The notes under the pieces were generated by a model, which saw only the letters and a program-made list of their open reading frames with translations, searched no databases and was not told the DNA's origin. Below, in pieces: positions 24,175 to 33,949 of a stretch of DNA of 64,000 nt. Position 1 is the stretch's first letter, and the number at the start of each line of letters is the position of its first letter. A program made the position numbers and the translations under genes. The DNA is taken from NCBI GenBank assembly GCA_033085395.1, contig JANQBS010000006.1, positions 62,001 to 126,000 on the forward strand. The letters are read 5' to 3'. Origin of the DNA: Xanthoparmelia taractica (Eukaryota > Ascomycota > Lecanoromycetes > Lecanorales > Parmeliaceae).

Positions 24175-24975
24175 TCACTCCCTGCCCCCCTTCACACCCG
24201 GCAAGACCTCCTCAACCCTAGGCAGAAACGCCCCAAACTCCAACCTCTGTATCCCCCCCCTCTTCAACTCGCCACACCCCCTTCTCAACCCCCCACAACC
24301 ACCCCGCCTCAACCCCACCTCCCCATCGCCCAGCAAATGCTGCCACCGACGCCCAATACTATCTTTTTCCTTTCCGAGCCTCCTCGCGCAGTCGTCCCAG
24401 TCGGTCTGGCGCAGGCGGAGCTTGTTGAGGATGAGGGAGACGAGGGCGCTGTCGTCGGGTGTGGACCATTCGGGTTCGTTTGTTTCGGTTGGGGTCTTGG
24501 GTGAGGTGTTGGTGTCGGAGGCAGAGACGTCGTTTCGTTTATTGTTGGTGGGTGCGGTGTCGTGGTGGTCCAGGTGGTTCAGGGCGTCGAAGTCTTGGGG
24601 TGAGAGGCCGAGGGGGAGGCTGGGGGGGCAGGTGCGCTGGCACTTTGGGGTGGAGGGTTGGGAGGGCGCGGTGGTATGCTCATCGCGGCCATCGTCGGCG
24701 ATGCTGAAGGAGCGGCGACGCTTGAGATTGCTGCGTGGTTGTGGTTTTGAAATCTTTGCGTTTTGAACCGGGTGCGACTTGGGCTTTTTCGGTTGCGCGC
24801 GGGGTGCGGCGGACGTGAGGACGATGGGGCTGCCGAGGCGTGGTGGTGCGCGGATGATTTTGGGGCTTGGGGAGAGGGCAGGGAGGTTGCTGGCGAGGAG
24901 GGATTGCAGTGCGCGGCATGTGCTGTACATGTTTGAGCTGGGCGACTGGCAGGTGGATGACGGCGGTGAGAGCAT
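24175..24975 (-). CDS. Myb/SANT-like nuclear protein
   Basis: Single exon. The frame is open further upstream, with an alternative ATG at 25050; I prefer the ATG at 24975 (MLSPPSSTC..., 266 residues). Residues about 168-215 form a SANT/Myb-like helix-turn-helix: EWSTPDDSALVSLILNK, then TDWDDCARRLGKEKDSIGRR and WQHLL, with the spaced Trp residues typical of the fold. A basic cluster NLKRRRSFS (83-91) is a likely nuclear signal. The rest is Pro/Ser-rich and probably disordered, and the C-terminus is Gly/Arg-rich. It likely binds DNA or chromatin, but targets are unknown. The coding strand is very GC-rich, so the opposite strand also stays open. Confidence 0.72.
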   Translation of the reverse strand: MLSPPSSTCQSPSSNMYSTCRALQSLLASNLPALSPSPKIIRAPPRLGSPIVLTSAAPRAQPKKPKSHPVQNAKISKPQPRSNLKRRRSFSIADDGRDEHTTAPSQPSTPKCQRTCPPSLPLGLSPQDFDALNHLDHHDTAPTNNKRNDVSASDTNTSPKTPTETNEPEWSTPDDSALVSLILNKLRLRQTDWDDCARRLGKEKDSIGRRWQHLLGDGEVGLRRGGCGGLRRGCGELKRGGIQRLEFGAFLPRVEEVLPGVKGGRE

Positions 24976-26647
24976 GGTTGTCGCTGGTATGTAGGAAGCT
25001 GTGCGCGGGTGCTTGCGAGGTGCGCAATCGAGTGATGAGGGGAGGATCATGTTGCAAAGTCGTCGTACGACTCTGGGCGAGGGTGCGTGGGTGCCTGTCT
25101 CAGAAGCGGTGTAAGGCTGGGTTTGCGCCGGGTGCAACGGAGGATGCAAATGGTGGGCTGGAGGGTCAAAGGTGGCAAGAATAGGATCGCAAAGGCAGGA
25201 CGCAGCGGATTTTGTAGGTTGCAGAGCTATTGCGACGCGTTGGTTAATGAAGTGTGGATGGTGAAGGAGTTCGGAGTCATAGGTTTCTTTGCGCCGGGTG
25301 AAGGATGGGAATATGGAGTTTTGCGCTAGGCTGCCTTGGTGTCACTTAATGCATTTCAACGATAGTGGTTAGTCTCAAGCCTGCCTTTTTCCCCCCGACT
25401 TTTGGTGGATCAATTAGATGGCAACCCGCTGGTCGGGTATTGATGAAGCAAGCTACGCAATTGGGCTTTCGGGCTTGCTGACTTGGGAAAAGATGTGATG
25501 GATTTTGAACGCCTGGTCTGAAAGATCAAACCCTGGGTCGCAAATCTGAGGCCTTGGAAATTGGGTGTTTGGTAAAAAGGAGAGTTTCTCATCGAAGCTT
25601 GGAATCATTTGACGCTTTGATGTCTAAATCTGTCGAGGTGATTCCTGGTCAGGAGACCTGCGAGGCAATCTTTCGTGCTTATAGCCGTTCCGTCTCAGGA
25701 GGTAAGCTCTTATTTCCTATCTCTGCCGGCTGCGAGCGGCCTCAGCATGCTCGTCTTTTGGGAATTTGCGTCTGCATAATGGGGTTATCCCTGCTGTCCA
25801 CTTCACTGGCAGCTGCTTTGCGTCCATATGGAGGCTTATGGAAAGTAGGGTGCGGAACTGCCCGTAGTAGGGCAGCAAAGATATTTTGGGGAGGAAACGA
25901 AATTGGGGCAAACAAAGCGATGACGCATAGGATCCGCTGATAGCCGTCGGCCCTCCATGATCATGCAGGAAGAGGAGACCATGTCTACAGTACTTCGTAC
26001 CAGGTTAGACGCGTAAAGTGCTTTTTAACGCGTCAAACTCGCGACTCCTGTCTTGGCAGGCTTGGCAATTTCCTCAGTGCCCATCTCACGAAGCATACTT
26101 CTTTTCATCCCATATGTAGATGTCGCTCGATAGCTGCAATAGTGACACCAGTGTCTACCTTTAAGGACAGTACGGCGCTGAGCTTTATCATACTTGAACG
26201 ACAGTCCTGGATATGATATGCCGAACAGCAAGGGTGGACTATCAATTCTGGCACGTCAATAAGCCATACGCTTTCAAGAGCATTGTTGTATTTCGGCGGC
26301 ATACCTATACCGAGAGCTGGAGGAGGTCATTACATTTAGAAGAGAAATCGAAGAAGATGGCTAGACGTTGTGTGACAATCCCGCCTTAATTTTCTCCATT
26401 CACTTGAAGTACTCTATCATGCTCCTCTCTTCGTTCATATGCTCTTGCAACTTGTTGCAGAAAATGGACACATCCATTCACTTACATTCAACCGGGGGCG
26501 GAGAGTGGTCAGTGGGTGTGTCTTGGGGGTCTAATAAGTCATTGCACGGCGGGTGCCTGGTATAGGCGACTGGCGATGCACCCCTCTACAACACGGATGA
26601 ATTCTTGAGACGACTTTGCAATAATCGGTCTTTCTAACCAGAGGACG
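24976..26647. other. Intergenic
   Basis: No supported gene. Frames of up to 128 codons on the plus strand (25554-25940) show no domain. The final 100 bp are the presumed promoter of the small secreted protein. Confidence 0.5.
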
Positions 26648-27246
26648 ATGGCGATCTCATACCTGTTATACCTTGCAAGCACACTCCATCTAATGGCTTC
26701 TGCCTTCGCAGCTCCACCTCCAGCAGCACCGCTTGCAGGCGAGATCTTTAATGAACTGCGCGATTCGACGCTACCATCCAAACTGCCGCTGATCCTCCAT
26801 CCTCAATTACTGTCAGTAAAGGTGTCCACACTGCCTCTCAAAAGCAATAAATGATCGCACACAGCAACATGAGCGACCCTTGGGACGTACGTGTTGAGGG
26901 TACACGTATAACGATCGAGTGGTACGGCTGCCGAGACCCACTCCCTGTTCCCGAGGCCAAGCTTTGTCTCGGCAAGGCGTCAAGCGAGGCAAGACAACGT
27001 ATGAGCGAGGGTTACATGAACACCCAAATGGGACCTCTCCCTTACTCCTACTCGGATGGCAATGTGGAGCTGTGGCTAGGAATCGAGCCCGGGGAGACCT
27101 TCGTCTGGGTTACTTGGTTCGTAGTGTTATTCCGCTTTCCAGAGTGTGTGAAGGCAATTGGTTGGAGGGGAACACAGTTCCTTGTGTTGTTGGATTACCA
27201 CGGTCAGACTAGGGTTGTTGCCTTTCGCCATCTATTGGCGCATTGA
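26648..27246 (+). CDS. Small secreted protein, candidate
   Basis: The ATG at 26648 opens a signal peptide (MAISYLLYLASTLHLMASAFA, cleavage expected after Ala). Joining 26648-26811 to 26865-27246 through a 53-nt GTCAGT...CACAG intron closes the frame at 181 residues. Without splicing the frame stops after 68 residues. The mature part has the layout W.V.VEGTRITIEWYG, a short Pro-containing loop, EAKLCLGKASSEA, Y.YSDGNVELWLGI, then a W.TW hydrophobic strand. I recall this pattern from unnamed small secreted proteins of filamentous fungi, often of similar length. The donor is non-consensus after GT, so the splice is inferred. Function unknown; effector-like by size and secretion only. Confidence 0.55.
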
Positions 27247-27642
27247 GATCGAGTGGTGCGGCGGTTATGTGTATTGATATCTGGAGGAAGCACATGCAAG
27301 CTACTCGAAGCCTAGGTGGAGTCAGTCCACTTCCAAGCTCTAAGCATGCTGAAATTGACAATGGAGGTACACCATTTCCTGCTCCAGTAGCCATCTAGGC
27401 GCAGCCGCTCAAAATCATGCAGCAGTGATACATGGCTCACTCTCCTCGCGCTGCTCGTCTACATCACAGTTGCAAGAGCTGAACAAAGGCAGACGGTGAG
27501 AGCTAGGTGTAAGACCATAGGAAAGGGAGAAAATGTGAGCTGCCTGTACTCTCTTTATTTGATCGAGAACACTCGACGTCTATCCTGTTCAGTGTTTATA
27601 CAAGTGAATCATATTCCAACACAAATACTCGCACAAATACTC
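27247..27642. other. Intergenic between convergent genes
   Basis: No gene; 3' flanks of the secreted protein and the kinase. An ACAAATACTCGCACAAATACTC direct repeat lies near 27620. Confidence 0.5.
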
Positions 27643-29376
27643 TTAGTACGTCTCACCAAGTGATGGTAAGGAAGACATCTCGCACCCTCTCGAGCTCCAC
27701 CGATCAACTCCCTTTGGCTGATCAGATCGAGCAGAAGAAGACTTGGAACTTTCCCTGGAAGTGCAACACCCGAATCTGTCCATCATATCAAAATACTGCT
27801 CCGCCCCTATCCCATCCTCCTCCTCCTCCTCGCATCTGTCGCGCGGAGACAATATACCATCAAAAGCCCACCTCGCCATTGGCCAATCCTCCGCCGCCTC
27901 CCGTAGCGAATCCGAACCCGACGGAAACTTCATCTCGATGACATCGCTCACATACTTGAAAAGCTGGCTCGCATTCTTCCGCTTGTTCTCGTCAGGCTCG
28001 AGCGCCATCAGCATCATACAAACCAACTCCTCGCTGTAGCCATACACGAAGTCCAGTATCGGCCGTCGCGTCTCTGGCGCCGCGAAAAAGGCGTCTCTCG
28101 CATTTTGGGTATTGGGAAGTCCGTCAGGCATCTCGACGATGGGCGCCTCGCAATGAACCATGAAATGAATCACGGCGCCGAGGGAGTAAACATCGCCCTT
28201 TGGGGAGTGTCGCGGTAGCTCGGGAGGCTGCCAGACTGCTGTTCCGGCGGGATTGTAGGTGGCGAAATCCAGAGTTGCATGGCCAAAGTCCGCGAGGACG
28301 ACGTCTGGGTATTCGAAGTCTGGTCTGAGGCGTAGGAAGACATTGCTGGGTTTGATGTCACGGTGGCAGATCCCGCGCTTGGTCGGATCAGGGCACCTGG
28401 GGTCGAAGCCTCGGTGCAGGAACTCGAGCGCCGAGGCCAGTTTTTGATAGGTTTGCCAGATGAAGGGTTCCGGTAGCAGCATGCGCCGTTTCCTGTATTG
28501 GTTGACCAGCTCGTGCAAGTCGCCTCCGGAGCAGTATTCGAAGTAGTAGCGGGCGCCCTCTAGTTGATAGGACTCAAAGGCATGGAGTTTGATGATGTTG
28601 GGGTGGCGTTCTGGGAGGATGTCCCGGAGTACAGCAGCCTCTATTGGTTTGGCGTATGCTAACCTGGCGTAGTCGACCGTCTTACGGACGACGAGTTGGC
28701 CAACGCCTCGGCTTCTCATGAGATCGATGACGCCTTCGCCGTCGATGCCGATTTGCTTAATGAAATCGTAATTGCCGCTTCCGGAACGAGGACCGTCCGC
28801 AACGTTGCGTTCTCCTAATCGGTCGCCTGAGAGATTCACCGACGTGGATCCAGTCGAAGTCAAGAGAGCAAGATGCATCTTGGAAAGCGACCTACCGCGT
28901 CTTTGGAGTAGCGAGCAAGGACATTCGCGTTTAGGGACAGCCGCTTTGGTACTCTCATGCTCAATGAGCGCCTGTGAAATGCTGTCGGGTTCCTCGCCTA
29001 CGATATTCTCACACTTGACAAGTGGCTGTGAGATACTTTCGGGTTTCTCGTTTGCCGTATTCTCATACTTGACAAGCGCCTGTGAAATGCTTTCAGGTTC
29101 CTCATCTCCGATACTCTCGTACTCAACGAGCGCCTGTGAATTACTTTCGGGCTCCTCTTCTCCAATATCCTCATACTCGATGGTGGTGGTTGGATGACAG
29201 ATATGGACACCATCGATCGATACGACGTAGGAGAAGCAGTCCCCTTGGCGCTGGGGTATCTTCAACTGGCTCTCCGCACGACCACACGAGCATCCTAGAG
29301 AGAACATCGTCCTCGGCGATCTGTTGTATGGCCTTGGGCTGAAAACTGAGGGATAGAGGTCTGGTGCAGGACGCAT
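27643..29376 (-). CDS. Ser/Thr protein kinase with four N-terminal 18-residue repeats
   Basis: Single-exon, 577 residues, ATG at 29376. Residues 68-139 are four 18-residue repeats of the pattern YExxxxEEPESxSQALVx. The kinase domain spans about 200-490: a degenerate Gly-rich loop (IGIDGEGVIDLM), the likely ATP-anchoring Lys232 in VVRKTVD, the catalytic loop CHRDIKPSNVFL (Asp340), LADFGH (Asp363) and WQPPE in place of APE. All main catalytic residues are present, so activity is plausible despite the altered Gly loop. The ordering of subdomains, with an insert before HRD (DPRCPDPTKRG), is reminiscent of NEK-like and fungal-expanded kinases. The tail is acidic then Ser-rich. It sits at the edge of an accessory region; substrate and pathway are unknown. 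Confidence 0.85.
   Translation of the reverse strand: MRPAPDLYPSVFSPRPYNRSPRTMFSLGCSCGRAESQLKIPQRQGDCFSYVVSIDGVHICHPTTTIEYEDIGEEEPESNSQALVEYESIGDEEPESISQALVKYENTANEKPESISQPLVKCENIVGEEPDSISQALIEHESTKAAVPKRECPCSLLQRRGRSLSKMHLALLTSTGSTSVNLSGDRLGERNVADGPRSGSGNYDFIKQIGIDGEGVIDLMRSRGVGQLVVRKTVDYARLAYAKPIEAAVLRDILPERHPNIIKLHAFESYQLEGARYYFEYCSGGDLHELVNQYRKRRMLLPEPFIWQTYQKLASALEFLHRGFDPRCPDPTKRGICHRDIKPSNVFLRLRPDFEYPDVVLADFGHATLDFATYNPAGTAVWQPPELPRHSPKGDVYSLGAVIHFMVHCEAPIVEMPDGLPNTQNARDAFFAAPETRRPILDFVYGYSEELVCMMLMALEPDENKRKNASQLFKYVSDVIEMKFPSGSDSLREAAEDWPMARWAFDGILSPRDRCEEEEEDGIGAEQYFDMMDRFGCCTSRESSKSSSARSDQPKGVDRWSSRGCEMSSLPSLGETY
28960..29175 (-). repeat. Four 54-bp in-frame tandem repeats inside the kinase gene
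   Basis: The 216-bp block encodes the four 18-residue units. The copies differ by several substitutions each but keep exact 54-bp spacing and frame. Confidence 0.85.
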
Positions 29377-30870
29377 AGTAGATGTGTATAGTCAAGTGCA
29401 GAGGCTCTGTTGCTGGCTGACAGAGGAAAGCGGAGTGAGACGATGTTTTGAGAAGAGAAGCATTGAAGAATCGAGAATACGGACAATGACACATCCGGCC
29501 ATTGATGGATTGTTGACAAAGAAAATTCAGACAATGTACATTGTCTTCCCCTATGGACTTCAAGAGACGGTTCATTGTCTTTGTTATTACCGCTGACAAA
29601 CAAACAAACAAAGGAAAAGGCCTCCAGCGCCGTGTGCCTCCACGAGCGAAGACAACAGGCCGTTGGCTATTGGAAAACTCATTGCCATGAAATCTTTGAG
29701 GTTGGAACTTTGAGGTCCTTATCACATTGCGCAGATTGAAATGCTACAGTACTCCCTAACCTCATCAGCGAAGGTACGAATATTCATCCAGCGATTCAGG
29801 GCACAGACCAGGCATGCGCGAATGTGGGACAGAAACATGTTCAAACTCGATCCCAAAGACAATCTGTCGAAAAGCGGGCTCATTGTCATGTCTGTTTCGA
29901 GAATCTGTCCGGGAAGAATGTATCGCTGGAAGGCCAAATTTGCCCAAGAAAGACTAATGACCAGACAGATGTTGCTCTGGTCAAAACCTTGGGTATGCAT
30001 ACTGTACTATCAAAACTGCCACTTCTCCTACCACCTCGCCAGATGCCCTCGACTTTCTCCGCATACTCCACGTCCGTACCACTGCAGTTACTACTCAAAC
30101 ACCTGTACACATAATTTGACGTGTCTCCGGGCTCGACTGCACTGAACGTTTATTCGGTATACTCGTCGACGAGAAACGAAAGTGAAAGTATGCGTTCTGA
30201 AGATTGTACATGGTGGCAGGCAAGACAGGAGAAATGCAATAAGGGGCCCCGTGTGGTCAATGTTTTAAACTAATACTCATTCATACATAGGAGGTCCACT
30301 TGAAGCGGCACCTTAATGGACAATCTGATCAAAATGTCTCCATATATCTGCGAACACTTTCCTGTCGTGCCAGCCTTGATCCTATAGCATTAAAGGCCTT
30401 GATCTTTTTTAACAACTTCTCTAATTATCACCTATCGCTAGCAAGGCTAGAACCTCGGGGTCACTCGTCTTTTATTCATCTAAGCCATCTACTTCAGCTG
30501 CTCGTGAATCAAGAAATCATCACTTCAACAACGATCTTATCACCCGCTTCATCTTCGTCTAGGCCTTTGCGGTTCCTCTTGAATGATCTCTCATGTGAAA
30601 GTCTCTTGGAACATGAAGCTCAACTATCACTAGCAGCTCACACTTTTTTGATAAGATTCCTTGTCCCTCAACCCTTCAGATTCAAAGGGAGATCGAGGCC
30701 AAGTTAAACAATTCACTGAGATCTCTTCTACTAAAAATTTCACTCACGAACGCCTCAACTGATCGCGTGACAATCGAGTCGAGACGGCCCTCGCGAAGAA
30801 ATAAGAATCATCCGATGAGCTTTCGTCTCTTCACCTTTTGAAGATACTCTTGAGCCTACCTACCGGCGAG
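29377..30870. other. Intergenic
   Basis: No supported gene. Overlapping short frames on both strands near 29740-30150 have no recognisable motif and no coherent splice pattern. Confidence 0.5.
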
Positions 30871-31954
30871 ATGGCTACACCTCCTCGTTTCGAATCTTTA
30901 CCACCGGAGATACGCAACATGATATACAGCTATCTGCTCCCTCCAGCCTACTTGAAGAAAGTATGGGAAATACCAACTTCGTACTTGAACCCACTGTATT
31001 GGGCCTATGTCTTACATCCAGCAAGTACTGCCATCCGGCGAACCAATCGCAACATTAAATCGAGAAGCGTCAGCAGTGCTCTACCGCGATATACTTCTGG
31101 TCTCTATCGAATGGAGAACCAATAGCCGCGTATGTCTCGATTTTAACGACATATTGCATCGCATCGCATTAGGTTCAACCTTGTCCCGCGAGGGGCGCCC
31201 CTAGCGCCGTACGTTGTTCGCATTCAGCAACAGGATTCAGACGGAAACAACAATGGTACCAGGGTATCCGCGATCTTCGCGGCTGCGGACTTTCCAGCCA
31301 TCAGCCGCCTCCTGCTTGACCCTGGTCTCAGTCTACGATACCACATGGACGAAGCGAGGACGTCTTCCTCAGTGGTTTCACTGCCGAAGATTGGATATAA
31401 CGTGGACAAGCTAAGGGAGCTGATTTGGTCCCCGCTCCTAGCGATTCGAGAAGGTGTTTGGGGAAATCTGGGGGAAACCCATCGCAATCAAGGCTCATAG
31501 ATTGCACAGGGGTCTTCGAGCAAGCGACTGCAGAGCTGGACTGGGATCCGAATCTTGACAACGGAGAAGACACTGATCAGAAGGATGAAAGTGGTGAGAA
31601 TAATAGCGACGATGATGGTAGCGATACAGATACCAGTGGTGAGGATGATTATGATAAGGAAGATATTGACAAGGAAGACAATGGCACGGAAGACAACGAC
31701 GAGGAAAACAATCAATGACAAGGACGATTAGCGACGAAGCAGAGAGCGATGTGCACAAAGATGACGATGGCAGTATCGACGAGAAGAACGGTAACACTGA
31801 TTGTGAGGAACACAGAAGCGCTGAAGCCACAACCCACGAACACCAAAGCAAGGATCCAGAAGGAACGATGTCTAACATTGCACTTCTACGTCAGGCCGCG
31901 AGGGGGATGCGAATGCCTACATTGTTGCTGCTCTACCATCTGGATGCTATGTAG
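30871..31954 (+). pseudogene. Decayed 2EXR/F-box-like protein gene
   Basis: The start encodes a typical 2EXR opening, RFESLPPEIRNMIYSYLLPP, followed by LHPASTAIRRTNRNI. The homologous continuation NREASAVLYRDILLVSIEWR is in the +1 frame, so one extra A near 31050 shifts the frame inside the domain. A protein-like stretch APYVVRIQQQ...FAAADFPAISRLLLDPGLSL lies in a further frame from about 31200. The acidic tail (31500-31718 and beyond) is in yet another. An intron 30959-31020 (GTATGG...CCAG) could bypass the first shift but would delete conserved residues, and it does not rescue the later ones. 2EXR proteins are a large fungal family of unknown function. Most likely a pseudogene. Confidence 0.65.
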
Positions 31955-32015
31955 AGTATAAGAAGCCGAATTTTCACCAACCGATTCAGGTCATCAGTAT
32001 ATAATCATTCTGTTC

Positions 32016-33154
32016 TTACAATAACGCTGATACTTTTGCCGGAGAATGCATCTCTGCGAGCCTCTGCTCGCTATCTTCGACCCCTTTTCTCCACCTATCG
32101 TACCTGGCACTAGAAAAAGTCTTAATACCCTTTGGTCCGTGAGTAGCTATATGCTCTGCCAGATCAACGCCATCCTTCATAGCATTATTACCACCTTCCC
32201 CACCAAGTATTGGCATCGCATGGACAGCGTCACCCACCAAAAGTACACCTCGACCTGTAAGGCCCTTGATCTCTTCCTCCGTGCCCAATGTACTGCGCAT
32301 CAACCAATGTAGCACCCTATCTTGCCTGACCTTGGTGACATCAAACATCTCTTTGTAGGCCTGCCCAAGGTCCTTGAGCTCCTGCAACTCTGCGTAGAAC
32401 TCTTCAGGTATGTCTGTTGCTCCGGGAATCGGCCTATCCGGTTTATGCAACGGATCGTTCTGACGTGCAGGGCGCGAGTATGTATAATCTACATCGACAT
32501 ACGTTTCAGCGTATTGATTCACGGCGATCTGAAACACCACGTCTTCTTGGCGACACTGGATAATGCTGAAGCCGTGCATCTGCGGGGCGATGATGTTCTG
32601 GAAGCTGTCAAGCGACATCCTCCTCTTGCCATTGCATACAACAAAAGGCAAGACTTTGAGTTGTATATCCGGAGCCAATGACTTGCGGACTTGAGAATGG
32701 ACGCCATCGGTCCCGATGAGGACATCACTTTCGATGGCCTGCTCATTCTGTATCCGTACGATGACCTTTTGTGGGGTGGTCTCAATGTCTTTGATAGTAT
32801 GCTCCATCTGATGTCTTGATGTTCCCGAAGGAACTGCTCCAGCCTTCCGCGGTGACAGCGAAATGTGCCGGGGGTGGTGTCCACGCCTGGCACCACCGCG
32901 TCTCCTGAGATGCTGCCCATGCCACCTCTAGTTGCGTCAATAGACAGCCGCTCGCGGAAGCTCGATTCGTCGATTTGTAGTATGTTGAGCAGAGGTTGGC
33001 ATGCCCAAGGATGGAGTGTGATGCCATAGTTGTATCGTGGCGATGAGGAGACCCTCTCCAAGAGGATGCTAGGAATGCCTTTCTGTGTGAGACATCTTCC
33101 CAAGGTCAAGCCTGCGAGGCCAGCGCCTGCAATGGTTATTGGAGGCATTGACAT
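32016..33154 (-). pseudogene. FAD-dependent monooxygenase gene with a single frameshift
   Basis: Two overlapping frames together encode a nearly complete class A flavin monooxygenase (salicylate hydroxylase-like, PF01494-type) of about 380 residues. The first (33154 to about 32804) has the dinucleotide motif ITIAGAGLAGLTLGRCL and GRLEQFLREHQDIRW. The second (about 32803-32016) continues EHTIKDIE..., with VLIGTDGVHSQVR and the flavin motif RGVLLVGDAVHAMPILGGEG. The break falls at about 32803, where one missing base separates DIRW from EHTIKD. No intron can be placed there without removing conserved residues. No other lesion was seen, so the event is recent, or it is a sequencing error. Family members hydroxylate aromatic or polyketide substrates; the substrate here is unknown. 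Confidence 0.75.
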
Positions 33155-33949
33155 TGCTGTAATGTTCGGATAGACATTTCGAAAGCGGCATGGCAGTCTT
33201 TGGGGGTATCAATGTGTAATATATCCACACCCTCGTTCACCTCTTTGCAACGACTGGGGTTTTGGGGTCTGGCGGCTTGGCGCGTTTTCTGTCTAGCTTA
33301 GCGCGATAAGGGGGAAGACCCAAGCCCGCAATCGAGGAAATCACGAGTCATGTTTTTTTTTCTATAAATTGACTGCGACAAGCTTGATTGAAGAATTGGA
33401 TATTTCTAAGGATTTCAGTGGGAGACTTCGCTCTCCATAGCTAAAACTACTCACGTTGAACAGGTTGTTCGACTGTCCGTCTCGTTGTTAACGAGTCTCT
33501 AGCTTCACATTTCGCCCTTCGGTGCAGTTAATTTCTTTCACCCCGAGCCGGGTACACACCATTTTAAGCATCTTGCATGAAAGATCAGCCCCGTTTTATT
33601 CCTTCTGTACCACCACTGCTTATCGACTGGCGAGATCTCTGCCCGTGCAGGCTGCAATCTGCATCCATGTCACACCCTGCCTTGACCGAGTCCAATCGAA
33701 GCCTTCTTTGTTCTGTTGACGATGTGGGTCCTCGTTTCGCGTCTCAGAATTGGTTTGCGGGAAAGAGCGACTCTGCTGCCCGTCGTCCTGCAAGAATGCG
33801 GCCCCCAACGATTGTTTGTGGTGCGCTCCTAGAGTCTTGCGACGTGTACACCTGAATGCAGAATCTTGCATTCTCTGTCTCTCAACGTTTACGCTCCTCC
33901 GCAAAAATTCTCGTTCTTTGGATGTTATTACATTTTGTTCTTTCCTTCC
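33155..33949. other. Divergent intergenic region
   Basis: Shared upstream region of the broken monooxygenase gene (-) and the NLR gene (+). No gene supported. A short T-run lies near 33354-33363. Confidence 0.5.

Noticed and set aside
24103..24766. Plus-strand frames opposite the Myb/SANT-like gene
   Set aside because: Shadows of the GC-rich minus-strand coding sequence, which has the recognisable domain.
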